A stretch of DNA of 23,756 bases from a virus, in the IMG/VR virus record IMGVR_UViG_3300043449_001463, positions 1 to 23,756 of that record, one strand, 5' to 3'. Below, piece after piece: positions 1 to 6,601 of the stretch (positions are counted from its first letter, which is position 1; every line of letters begins with the position of its first letter). Under the pieces are notes generated by a model that saw nothing but the letters and a program-made list of their open reading frames with translations, made no database searches and had not been told where the DNA came from. A program made the translations under genes and the position numbers.

Positions 1-255
1 AATAACAAAGTATTAATAAGAAATATTCCATCATTCAGTGTTGATTACATTAAAACATACCCCTCAAGTAATTTTACCAATCTAAATTTAGGGTCATATA
101 CTTCTATATTAAGATTCCCATCTAAGGTAGATACTTTTACAAATTTAAGTACTGTTAAATCTAAAAGCGGTATGGCAATTATGGTTAAAGTAACACCTGA
201 TGAAATACTTAAAAATCAAAATATATTAAATAATAAAATAAACTTAGAAAAATAA
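1..255 (+). CDS. C-terminal end of an unknown protein (5' truncated by window)
   Basis: The reading frame is open from the first base and ends at TAA 253-255, giving the last 84 residues of a protein whose start lies outside the window. The fragment is rich in Asn, Lys, Ser and Ile, with no motif I recognise and no membrane segment. It ends three bases before the glutamine synthetase start, so it is probably the upstream gene of the same operon. Coding status is inferred from the uninterrupted frame, codon use like the neighbours, and tight spacing. No function can be assigned. Confidence 0.75.
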   Translation, partial: NNKVLIRNIPSFSVDYIKTYPSSNFTNLNLGSYTSILRFPSKVDTFTNLSTVKSKSGMAIMVKVTPDEILKNQNILNNKINLEK

Positions 256-258
256 CAT

Positions 259-1380
259 ATGAAAACAAAATTAGAATATATTTGGTTAGATGGTTACACA
301 CCCGAACCAAATTTAAGAAGTAAAATTAAAGTTATTGACGGAGGAATTTCGGATTTGTCACAAGTACCTGAATGGAATTTTGATGGTTCATCTACATTAC
401 AAGCTGAAGGTAATAATTCTGATTGTATATTAAAACCTGTTAGATTATATCGTGAAATTGGGCAGAATGGTAAAGTATATGTTTTATGTGAAGTTATGAA
501 TCCTGATGGTACTCCTCATGAAACAAACCAAAGGGTTAAATTAGGAGAAGAAGATAGTGGTATGTGGTTTGGTTTTGAACAAGAATACTTTATTAGAGAA
601 GGTAAAAATAAACCTGTGTTAGGTCATAGTAGTGGGTCAATTGAAGGTCAAGGTAAATATTATTGTGGTGTAGGTGCTAATGTAATCGGTAGAGATATTG
701 TTGAAGAACATATGGACCTATGTTTAAATATGGGTATTGGTATTACAGGTATGAATGCTGAGGTCGCTTTAGGGCAATGGGAGTATCAAGTATTTTCTAA
801 AGGGAAATTAAAAGCGGGTGATGACCTATGGATGAGTAGATATCTAATGGATAAACTATCTGAAAAATATGGTTATTATATTGAATATCATCCTAAACCT
901 TTGGCTTACGGAGAGTGGAATGGTTCAGGACTACACACGAACTTCTCAACCGAGAAGATGAGAAACGAAGGAGGGGAAAACTACTTTAATGTATTATTCA
1001 ATTCATTGGAATCAAGAAGACACAAACACATTGAAGTTTATGGTTCTGACAATGAACTTAGACTAACAGGTAGATTTGAAACACAAGCAATTGATAAATT
1101 CAGTTGGGGTGTTAGTGATAGAGGTTCATCTATCCGAGTACCTATGTCCACTGCTAAAGAATGGAAAGGTTATATTGAAGACAGAAGACCTGCTTCAAAT
1201 GCAAACCCATACGAAATTATCAAAGTTATTTCTGATACTATTAATATGGCAAATGAATTGGTAGAAACCACTCATAAAATGTATACTAATGTTGATATGA
1301 AAAACTTTGACGAAATTGCTAAAAAGTATAATGGGATGTTATCAAGTGAAGAATTATTAAACGAATATAAAGAAGATTAA
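259..1380 (+). CDS. glnII: Glutamine synthetase, eukaryotic/GSII-like type
   Basis: Predicted to make glutamine from glutamate, ammonia and ATP in the cytoplasm. The 373-residue protein looks complete. It has the N-terminal beta-grasp signature (VPEWNFDGSST, residues 36-46), the metal-site glutamates in GFEQEY (105-110), GMNAEVALGQWEYQV (164-178), the HPKPLAYGEWNGSGLHTN block (211-228), and the C-terminal NELRLTGRFET and RGSSIRVP to EDRRPASN blocks (265-314). Plant and animal enzymes usually have RR before LTG. Here the first Arg is Leu, but the second is kept. All other landmark residues I can check are present, so an active enzyme is likely. Length and motifs fit GSII, not the longer bacterial GSI or GSIII. 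It sits in an operon with DUF3310 and a DNA methyltransferase, one base before the next start. A complete glutamine synthetase is unusual cargo for a phage. It may support nucleotide synthesis or nitrogen supply during infection, which is inference. Confidence 0.95.
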   Translation: MKTKLEYIWLDGYTPEPNLRSKIKVIDGGISDLSQVPEWNFDGSSTLQAEGNNSDCILKPVRLYREIGQNGKVYVLCEVMNPDGTPHETNQRVKLGEEDSGMWFGFEQEYFIREGKNKPVLGHSSGSIEGQGKYYCGVGANVIGRDIVEEHMDLCLNMGIGITGMNAEVALGQWEYQVFSKGKLKAGDDLWMSRYLMDKLSEKYGYYIEYHPKPLAYGEWNGSGLHTNFSTEKMRNEGGENYFNVLFNSLESRRHKHIEVYGSDNELRLTGRFETQAIDKFSWGVSDRGSSIRVPMSTAKEWKGYIEDRRPASNANPYEIIKVISDTINMANELVETTHKMYTNVDMKNFDEIAKKYNGMLSSEELLNEYKED

Positions 1381-1381
1381 A

Positions 1382-1597
1382 ATGGAACAAGTTAATCATC
1401 CACAACATTACGGAGGTGAAGATAATCCGTATGAAGCTATTAAAGTAATTGACGCTTGGGGTTTAGGATTTAGTTTAGGTAATACTGTTAAGTATATTTC
1501 AAGAGCAGGAAAAAAAGATACTGATAAAGAACTACAAGACCTCAAAAAAGCACTTTGGTATTTACAACATCATATCGAAAAATTAGAGAAAAAATGA
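1382..1597 (+). CDS. DUF3310 (SaV-like) phage protein
   Basis: A 71-residue protein matching the DUF3310 pattern: VNHPQHY (residues 4-10) near the start, YEAIKVIDAWG, then NTVKYISRAGKKD and a C-terminal helix with DLKKALWYLQHHI. The family is common in tailed phages, often near nucleotide-metabolism genes, and its function is not established to my knowledge. The start follows the glutamine synthetase stop after one base. The stop overlaps the next start (ATGA, 1594-1597), so the genes are probably co-translated. Identity is confident from the motif spacing; the role is unknown. Confidence 0.9.
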   Translation: MEQVNHPQHYGGEDNPYEAIKVIDAWGLGFSLGNTVKYISRAGKKDTDKELQDLKKALWYLQHHIEKLEKK

Positions 1598-1809
1598 AAT
1601 TAAATGAACTTAAAGAATGGTTGAATTCTTTACCTGAAGAGTTTGGAGAATATCCTTGTGTAAATGGTGAAGAAACAAAAATTGATGAAGTTTATCATTA
1701 TCGAGTTGACAAACCAATAATTGCTGGTTATGTTGATGAAGAAACTAAAGAGGTGGTACTATGTCATCAATTAATAGAAAGAAATAATGGAGACGAACAA
1801 AATAATTAA
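1594..1809 (+). CDS. Small acidic protein of unknown function
   Basis: A 71-residue acidic protein beginning MKLNELKEWLNSLPEEF. An N-terminal amphipathic helix is followed by a region with alternating hydrophobic and charged residues (YRVDKPIIAGYVDEETKEVV). I chose ATG 1594 because it overlaps the DUF3310 stop as ATGA. A frame extension to 1555 would run into the DUF3310 gene. The 3' end overlaps the methyltransferase start by 23 bases, so translation is probably coupled. I do not recognise a named family. Confidence 0.8.
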   Translation: MKLNELKEWLNSLPEEFGEYPCVNGEETKIDEVYHYRVDKPIIAGYVDEETKEVVLCHQLIERNNGDEQNN

Positions 1810-2635
1810 TGGAAATTGTATTGAGGTAATGAAAACATTACCTGAAGGGAGTATTGATTTAGTCGTTACTAGCCCACCATATGGTGTCGGTATTAACTAT
1901 GATGTACATGAAGATGATGTTGAATTTGAAGAGTATAAAGTATTTGCTAAAGAGTGGTTAACTGAAACTTATAGAGTTTTAAAAGATGATGGGAGAATTG
2001 CTCTGAACATCCCATATGAAATTAATAGGCAGAAAAAAGGAGGTAGGATATTTTTTGTGTCCGAAATGTGGCAGATAATGAAAGAAATTGGATATGGGTT
2101 TTTTGGTGTTGTTGATTTGGAGGAAGATAGTCCTCATAGAAGTAAAACAACGGCTTGGGGTTCATGGATGAGTCCATCATCACCATACATTTATAACCCA
2201 AAAGAATGTGTCATACTCGCATATAAAAAACACCACATTAAAAAAGTTAAAGGAGAACCACAATGGAAGGGAATACCTACAGAAATTGAAGTTGAAGAAG
2301 GTGTAACAAAAATGAAAACAGTTTATGCTGAAGAAGATAAAAAAGATTTCATCAGTTTAGTTTATGGTCAATGGAAATACTTCGCAGATACTAAATCACT
2401 AACTAAGGCAACATTTTCAATGGACATCCCAACTAAAGCGATTAAAATATTATCATACAAAAATGATATTGTGTTGGACCCATTTGCTGGTTCGGGAACA
2501 AGTTTAGTAGCTGCAGAGATTTTAGATAGAAGATGGATTGGGATTGAATTATCACCTAATTATTGCCAAGTTGCGGAAACAAGAGTTAATTACTTTAGAA
2601 CGTTAGAACAAATTAAAGAAATCCCACAATTGTAA
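1787..2635 (+). CDS. DNA methyltransferase, beta-class (N4-cytosine or N6-adenine)
   Basis: Predicted S-adenosylmethionine-dependent modification of DNA bases. The 282-residue protein has the catalytic motif TSPPYGV (motif IV, residues 28-34) near the N-terminus and the cofactor-binding motif DPFAGSGTSL (motif I, 231-240) near the C-terminus, followed by RRWIGIELSPNYC. This motif order defines the beta class. The SPPY form is compatible with N4-cytosine or N6-adenine methylation. The target recognition region lies between the motifs, so the recognised sequence cannot be read off. No restriction enzyme is adjacent, so this is probably an orphan methylase that protects phage DNA from host restriction or marks it for regulation (inference). 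It is the last gene of its operon; its stop lies inside the loop of the terminator hairpin. Confidence 0.93.
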   Translation: METNKIINGNCIEVMKTLPEGSIDLVVTSPPYGVGINYDVHEDDVEFEEYKVFAKEWLTETYRVLKDDGRIALNIPYEINRQKKGGRIFFVSEMWQIMKEIGYGFFGVVDLEEDSPHRSKTTAWGSWMSPSSPYIYNPKECVILAYKKHHIKKVKGEPQWKGIPTEIEVEEGVTKMKTVYAEEDKKDFISLVYGQWKYFADTKSLTKATFSMDIPTKAIKILSYKNDIVLDPFAGSGTSLVAAEILDRRWIGIELSPNYCQVAETRVNYFRTLEQIKEIPQL

Positions 2636-2647
2636 GTGGGATTTTTT
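2620..2647 (+). terminator. Intrinsic terminator after methyltransferase
   Basis: An eight-pair stem AATCCCAC/GTGGGATT (2620-2627 with 2636-2643) has an eight-base loop and a T-rich tail. The methyltransferase stop codon TAA (2633-2635) lies in the loop, so coding and termination overlap. It ends the glutamine synthetase operon. Confidence 0.85.
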
Positions 2648-2658
2648 ATTTATCTTGG

Positions 2659-2666
2659 TATTTATA
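2659..2666 (+). promoter_or_regulatory. TATTTATA box, candidate late-type promoter
   Basis: TATTTATA lies 15 bases before ATG 2682 and just after the preceding terminator, where a new transcript must begin. It matches the box seen 2-4 bases before many other starts in the window. It also lies inside a possible TTG-initiated extension of the downstream gene, which argues for the ATG start. The promoter role is inferred from position and recurrence. Confidence 0.55.
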
Positions 2667-2681
2667 GTAAAACATCTTATA

Positions 2682-3860
2682 ATGAAGAATAGTTTTATTA
2701 ATGAATCAGAACTTAAAAATAAGTTAACCCAAATATACGAGGAAGAACAACTAAGATATTTGAATAAAAAATGGGAAAAACTATCAGGTGCTGATAGGAC
2801 TTTTGTTATTGAAAGTTTAAAATCAATATACCCTGAAAAATCTTATTTATTAAAAGAATCAAGATGGTATAATACTGTTGGTGATATCGTAGGTATATTT
2901 GACCCTACAGGTATTGTTGACCTTGTAAACGGTATTAGTTATTGGAGACAAGGAGATAAACTTTTCGCAATACTTTCTTGGATATCAGTTTTACCTGTGT
3001 TAGGTGATTTAATTGCAAAACCTGTTGTAGGCTCAATGAAACTTGGTGGTAATGCGATAAAGGCATTTAGAACTGCATCGGCGGTAGGTGATGCTGCCAA
3101 AATTGCGGAAACTGCGAAAGCCGCTGGAGGACCAGTTGCTAAATTAGTATCATCCACACCAAAATGGGGAAGTACATTATTAGGTAAACTTGGTAAAAGT
3201 GGTAAAGCATCTAGTACTATGATGAAAGGTGTAACCGATTATGTTAAAGTATTTGATGATGCGGGTAAACTAATGAAAAATAGTAAAAAAGTTAAAAGTG
3301 CTATTGAGTTTGGTAAAGATGCTGCAAAACTTGGTAAAGGTTTTAAAGATGTTAGTAAGATAGGTAAAGGAGTCACAGGTGCCAAATCATTAGCCGCGGC
3401 TGAAAAAGCTCAGTTAGGTGTTTTGGCAAAACAAAATCCTGTTAGAATATTCCGAGACTATGGTACAGGTAAAAATAGTTGGCTTTCATTTATGAAATCA
3501 GATGCTAGTTTAGCGTCTAAATTTCAGGCAGGTGTACCAAGAATTTTTGGTGGAAATCCTGCAACTAGGTCTTTAATGAGAAGAACTAAATTTTATGCAG
3601 GGTTTTTAGATTGGTTGGGTATTGCTAATTTAGTCGGTCCTGAAGAACTTGAGACTGCGGTAGGAGGGGCCGATGAAGCAAATAAATTATATTCAGAATA
3701 TGCCCAATTACCTGAGGCTCAAAAATTATGGAATCAAGATATGGGAGGAGTTACATTACCACCACCAGTAACTTCAACAGAGACACCATCAGTTGCTAGT
3801 AAAGTTGCAAGTAGTGTTGGGATTGACCCTGTTAGTATATTAACAAAATTATTTATTTAA
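2682..3860 (+). CDS. Ala/Gly/Lys-rich protein with hydrophobic module and E-S-type N-terminus; possible internal virion protein
   Basis: A 392-residue protein. It starts MKNSFINESEL, one of the recurring N-termini in this window. A second site of the same kind, LLKES, occurs at residues 57-61. A hydrophobic module follows at about 68-115 (GIFDPTGIVDLVNGISYW, then LFAILSWISVLPVLGDL), resembling the helical-hairpin modules of some toxin and phage-internal proteins. Residues 115-250 are rich in Ala, Gly and Lys with repeated K-L-G-K and K-A-like units. The C-terminus has an LPPPV linker. I chose ATG 2682 because the upstream TTG would lie in the promoter box. The stop overlaps the DHH start. No enzyme motif is visible. 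A DNA- or membrane-interacting protein packaged in the head is a reasonable guess, not a demonstrated role. Confidence 0.8.
   Translation: MKNSFINESELKNKLTQIYEEEQLRYLNKKWEKLSGADRTFVIESLKSIYPEKSYLLKESRWYNTVGDIVGIFDPTGIVDLVNGISYWRQGDKLFAILSWISVLPVLGDLIAKPVVGSMKLGGNAIKAFRTASAVGDAAKIAETAKAAGGPVAKLVSSTPKWGSTLLGKLGKSGKASSTMMKGVTDYVKVFDDAGKLMKNSKKVKSAIEFGKDAAKLGKGFKDVSKIGKGVTGAKSLAAAEKAQLGVLAKQNPVRIFRDYGTGKNSWLSFMKSDASLASKFQAGVPRIFGGNPATRSLMRRTKFYAGFLDWLGIANLVGPEELETAVGGADEANKLYSEYAQLPEAQKLWNQDMGGVTLPPPVTSTETPSVASKVASSVGIDPVSILTKLFI
3850..3857 (+). promoter_or_regulatory. TATTTATT box before DHH gene
   Basis: TATTTATT lies two bases before ATG 3860, inside the last codons of the upstream gene. The spacing agrees with the other box-start pairs. 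It also encodes the terminal Leu-Phe-Ile, so the match could be partly coincidental. Confidence 0.4.
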
Positions 3861-5263
3861 TGAAAAGAATACTTAAAGAAAGTGGGTTAAGAGATATTCG
3901 AGATTTATCTAAAAGATACCCTAAAGCAGAAATATATTTTCATCAAGATTTAGATGGTGTTACTACGGCAATTGCTATGAAACATTATTTAGAGAATAAT
4001 GGGATTAAAGTTGTAGACGCTCATGTTATACAATATGGGGATAAAGAATTCTCAGTTAAAAAGAATGATGCTCAAGGAGATGTGATGCCAGTGTTAGTTG
4101 ATTTTGCACATGGTAAACCTATGTTTGTTATTCATACTGACCACCATGATAGACAAGCAGGTGCTGAGGATACAAAATCTAAATCTTTCAGACAATCTAG
4201 GTCTAACGTTGAGACAATATCTCAGATAGTGTCACCTAAAGACATTTTTTCAAGTGAAGACTTATTGTTAATATCAACAGTAGATTCGGCTAATTTTGCG
4301 GCGAATAAAATATCTGTTGATGACGTAATGAATTATTTGTTTAGATTAGATAAAGAACAATCATTACAAAGAAATAAAATGCTATTAGGGTTAGTTGCAA
4401 ATAAACTACTATTGGCATTTAAAAACAAACCAGGATTTTTAGAAGAGTTGGTTATGAAAACCACACCTTCGTTAATGAATTTGATACAAAACATTAAACG
4501 AATCATGGTTGAAAAAGGTTATACACCTGTTGAAAAACTTGAAAAAAATAAGTTGGACTACGTACAACAAATGAAATCACATCCTGATGTGAAAGTTATG
4601 GATAATGTAATAGTCCAATATGGAGGGGGAAGTATGATGCAACCTGGGTCCTACGATAGATACACCCCATTTAAAAATAACCCTGAAGCAGATTTCTTAG
4701 TAATTGCTTGGCCTTTAGGGTTAGTACAAGCGTCTTGTAATCCATATAAACAAGATAGAGAATTAAAAGGGGTTAATTTAGGTGAGATTGCACAAGAAGT
4801 TTTATCTAAATGGGAGGGACAACTTAAAAATAGAGACATACCATTATCGACAATAAAGTGGATTTCTGAATCCTCAAAAGAGTTCGGAGAACATTCGGTA
4901 GGGTTTACATTCAGAGATTTTGTGGCGATTTATGGCAACGACTTCAAGGAAGTTAAAGGGGGTAAAGAAACTTTAAAAGATATTGGTGAATTAATGAGTA
5001 GACCATTTAAATCATTAGATGATGAGGAGATGGATGTTTTAGATAGTATTAGTGTTACCGCTTGGGATGTAATACAAGCCAATAGTGGTGGACATAAATG
5101 TATAACTAATATTTCAGGGTTAAGTTATATGGGAAGAAACACTAGACCACCTAAAGGACCGTATAAGTACAACAAAGACAAAGATGATTCACCATATGTG
5201 AAGTTTACTAAAATGATACAAAATGAATTTGTTAAAGTTTTACAGAGTAAGATTAAAAGTTAA
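3860..5263 (+). CDS. DHH/DHHA1 phosphoesterase with E-S-type N-terminus
   Basis: Predicted metal-dependent phosphodiesterase of the DHH superfamily (RecJ, nanoRNase and cyclic-dinucleotide hydrolases). The 467-residue protein has HQDLDGVT (residues 28-35), a metal-binding Asp in VLVDFAH (D81), the signature HTDHHD (92-97), and the DHHA1 motif GGHKCI (410-414 region). Both domains are therefore present, separated by an unusually long middle region of about 300 residues. It begins MKRILKESGL, another of the shared N-termini. The start overlaps the previous stop (TAATG), and the 3' end overlaps the convergent DUF192 gene by 11 bases. The substrate cannot be told from sequence: single-stranded DNA, short RNA and cyclic dinucleotides are all family substrates. 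If it is packaged, it might act on host nucleotides or signalling molecules early in infection (speculative). Confidence 0.9.
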   Translation: MKRILKESGLRDIRDLSKRYPKAEIYFHQDLDGVTTAIAMKHYLENNGIKVVDAHVIQYGDKEFSVKKNDAQGDVMPVLVDFAHGKPMFVIHTDHHDRQAGAEDTKSKSFRQSRSNVETISQIVSPKDIFSSEDLLLISTVDSANFAANKISVDDVMNYLFRLDKEQSLQRNKMLLGLVANKLLLAFKNKPGFLEELVMKTTPSLMNLIQNIKRIMVEKGYTPVEKLEKNKLDYVQQMKSHPDVKVMDNVIVQYGGGSMMQPGSYDRYTPFKNNPEADFLVIAWPLGLVQASCNPYKQDRELKGVNLGEIAQEVLSKWEGQLKNRDIPLSTIKWISESSKEFGEHSVGFTFRDFVAIYGNDFKEVKGGKETLKDIGELMSRPFKSLDDEEMDVLDSISVTAWDVIQANSGGHKCITNISGLSYMGRNTRPPKGPYKYNKDKDDSPYVKFTKMIQNEFVKVLQSKIKS

Positions 5264-5594
5264 TAACGTCACCAACTTTAATCCCAAGCTTTTTACAAGT
5301 ACCACCACGAACTTCTAATATCATATCACCATCACCACAAAAGTTCTCACAATCTTCAGTAGTACACGGTTTACAATTATGATGTATTGACGTAATTTCA
5401 TCACCACTTATAAAGATAATATCTAAATTAATTATACAGTTTTTCATCCAAAAACAATGGTCACCATCTTTCATTAGGAATAACATACCATTAAAGGATG
5501 AATTAAAATCTCTTCCCATCATTCCTTTTTGAGTGTCTTTCTGTGAAAAGACCGTTTTAACTCTAAACTTTTTATCTTTTAATCTTATTATCAT
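5253..5594 (-). CDS. DUF192 family protein with Cys-rich insertion
   Basis: A 113-residue protein with the DUF192 pattern: KGMMGR (residues 23-28), GMLFLM, the signature FWMKNCIINLDIIFI (48-62) and a C-terminal LEVRGG to GIKVGD. DUF192 proteins are small beta-rich proteins of unclear biochemical role, often secreted. This one has no signal peptide, so it is probably cytoplasmic or virion-associated. It carries an unusual number of cysteines (47, 53, 74, 77, 82, 86, 100), four of them in a short insertion before the end that could hold metal or disulfides. I chose the ATG at 5594 because TATTTATA ends three bases upstream. It is the only minus-strand gene in the first 17.6 kb and is convergent with the DHH gene. 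Confidence 0.88.
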   Translation of the reverse strand: MIIRLKDKKFRVKTVFSQKDTQKGMMGRDFNSSFNGMLFLMKDGDHCFWMKNCIINLDIIFISGDEITSIHHNCKPCTTEDCENFCGDGDMILEVRGGTCKKLGIKVGDVINF

Positions 5595-5597
5595 ACT

Positions 5598-5605
5598 TAT
5601 AAATA
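5598..5605 (-). promoter_or_regulatory. TATTTATA box before DUF192 gene
   Basis: On the minus strand TATTTATA ends three bases before the ATG at 5594. Read on the plus strand it is TATAAATA, identical to the T4 late -10 element, and lies 14 bases before the NUDIX start at 5620. It could therefore serve either or both divergent genes. Confidence 0.55.
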
Positions 5606-5619
5606 TATACATTTCCCTA

Positions 5620-6036
5620 ATGAAACAAAGTAAAAGATTTGCTGGTATTCTTGTAAAAGTTGGTGATGAGGTTTTGATGTGTCAAAGAAATTACAAAGGG
5701 GATATGCCAGGAGCTTGGTCAATACCTTGTGGTCATTTAGAAAATGATGAAAATGCAGTAGACGGTGCTAAAAGAGAATTTTTTGAAGAAACAAATATCG
5801 ATATTGATGGTAAAATAAAATTAGTTGGTTTTATGAATGGAAAAACAAAAGGTAAAAATGATTCAGATGGATTGTTCCATGTTTTTCTATACGAACCTAA
5901 TGAAAAAATTAAACCTGATTTAAATAATGCTCAAGACGGAGACGAACATTTAGGTTGTAGATATTACACTTTAAATAATTTACCAATAAGTGAAGAAACT
6001 CAATTATATGGTATTATTAAAAAAATTTTAAAATAA
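5620..6036 (+). CDS. NUDIX hydrolase
   Basis: Predicted hydrolysis of a nucleoside diphosphate linked to another moiety. The 138-residue protein has a near-perfect NUDIX box at residues 38-60: G38, E44, R52, E53, E56 and E57 all fit GX5EX7REUXEEXGU, with Asn59 in place of the last Gly. MPGAWSIPCGHLE before the box is typical of MutT-like members. The substrate may be an oxidised or non-canonical NTP, a dinucleotide or a nucleotide sugar. I chose ATG 5620 because the longer frame reaches into the divergent DUF192 gene. It is divergent from DUF192 with a 25-base gap containing the TATAAATA/TATTTATA element. It is likely monocistronic, since a T-rich stretch and a candidate RNA follow. Confidence 0.92.
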   Translation: MKQSKRFAGILVKVGDEVLMCQRNYKGDMPGAWSIPCGHLENDENAVDGAKREFFEETNIDIDGKIKLVGFMNGKTKGKNDSDGLFHVFLYEPNEKIKPDLNNAQDGDEHLGCRYYTLNNLPISEETQLYGIIKKILK

Positions 6037-6060
6037 CATAACTTTTTTTATAATACATAA

Positions 6061-6068
6061 TATTTATA
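6061..6068 (+). promoter_or_regulatory. Orphan TATTTATA box
   Basis: This TATTTATA box has no start codon at the usual short distance and no credible ORF downstream. It is followed by two hairpins, the second a clear terminator, which suggests it drives a short untranslated RNA. An A/T-rich genome gives chance matches, so confidence is limited. Confidence 0.35.
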
Positions 6069-6072
6069 TCCT

Positions 6073-6149
6073 ACATAGCCCCAACAACCCCTTTCTTTAT
6101 GTTGGTAATGATTAACCCTAATAAATTTAGCCATTTGTTAGGGTTTTTT
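6073..6149 (+). ncRNA. Candidate small RNA between NUDIX and smpB
   Basis: About 77 bases lie between an orphan TATTTATA box and a strong terminator. The first hairpin is CCAACA/TGTTGG (6081-6086 with 6100-6105, 13-base C/T-rich loop). The second is the terminator stem at 6114-6145. The C/T-rich loop would be single-stranded and could base-pair with a target. The start is a guess, a few bases after the box. No good reading frame fills the segment. It could also be just the leader and terminator debris of NUDIX. Confidence 0.35.
6114..6149 (+). terminator. Intrinsic terminator before smpB
   Basis: A 13-pair stem from AACCCTAATAAAT (6114-6126) and ATTTGTTAGGGTT (6133-6145) contains one G-T pair and a six-base loop, and is followed by a T tract. 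It separates the NUDIX region from the smpB promoter 12 bases later. Confidence 0.88.
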
Positions 6150-6161
6150 CTTTTTATTTAC

Positions 6162-6169
6162 TATATTTG
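6162..6169 (+). promoter_or_regulatory. Host-type TATATTTG box before smpB
   Basis: TATATTTG matches the Bacteroidota -7 consensus TAnnTTTG and ends five bases before ATG 6175. At the usual distance to the start site, transcription would begin at or next to the ATG, a leaderless message. A good -33 TTTG at 19-21 bases is not seen: the nearest TTTG is 24 bases away, inside the terminator. Confidence 0.55.
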
Positions 6170-6174
6170 TCGAT

Positions 6175-6600
6175 ATGAAGAATAAAGTTCGTATTGAAAA
6201 TAGAAAAGTTAAATTTGAGTATTTTATTGAGGAAAAGTTTTCTGTTGGAATTAAATTAACAGGTGTTGAGGTTAAAAGAATTAGAGAGGGTAAAATCTCA
6301 ATGACTGACTCATTTTGTTACTTTAACAACGGAGAATTATTCATGAAGAATGCTTTAATCCAAGGAATTGGAAACGATAACATTGGTAGAGATAGAAAAC
6401 TTCTATTAAAGAAAAAAGAACTAAAAAAACTTGAATCTGAATTAATTAAGGGATATACCATTATACCTCATATTCTTTATGAAAATGATAAAGGTTTATT
6501 AAAACTTGAAATTGTATTAGCCAAAGGTAAAAAACTTTGGGACAAACGTAATACAATTAAGGAACGAGACATTAGTAGAGAATTAAAAAAAGAATATTAG
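6175..6600 (+). CDS. smpB: SsrA-binding protein SmpB
   Basis: SmpB binds tmRNA and brings it to stalled ribosomes for trans-translation. The 141-residue protein is close to family length, with IENRKVKFEY (residues 7-16), GIKLTGVEVKRIREGKIS (25-42, usually GTEVKSLR), RDRKLLLKKKE (about 72-82), KGYTIIPH, and the C-terminal GKKLWDKRNTIKERDISRELK that enters the mRNA channel. It looks complete and functional. No tmRNA gene is visible in the window, so it would have to use host or distantly encoded tmRNA. It has its own host-type promoter and is followed after one base by a small gene. A phage-encoded SmpB is uncommon. It might modify ribosome rescue or RNase recruitment during infection (inference). 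Confidence 0.93.
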   Translation: MKNKVRIENRKVKFEYFIEEKFSVGIKLTGVEVKRIREGKISMTDSFCYFNNGELFMKNALIQGIGNDNIGRDRKLLLKKKELKKLESELIKGYTIIPHILYENDKGLLKLEIVLAKGKKLWDKRNTIKERDISRELKKEY

Positions 6601-6601
6601 T

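Noticed and set aside
1076-1264. Second plus-strand frame inside glutamine synthetase
   Set aside because: It lies in the conserved C-terminal part of glutamine synthetase in another frame; an out-of-frame reading only.
2939-3157. Minus-strand frame opposite the Ala/Gly-rich gene
   Set aside because: It lies fully inside a well-supported plus-strand gene and has no box or coupling. The same applies to the other opposite-strand frames at 4651-4839, 7068-7433, 8051-8305, 8341-8529, 9231-9470, 12183-12365, 13597-13881, 14196-14447, 14484-14810, 15205-15387, 16376-16609 and 22063-22299.
6099-6178. Possible short reading frame from ATG 6099 across the terminator
   Set aside because: It runs through the terminator stem and T tract and into the smpB start. 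Its composition is driven by the repeat of T's, so it is not a credible gene.
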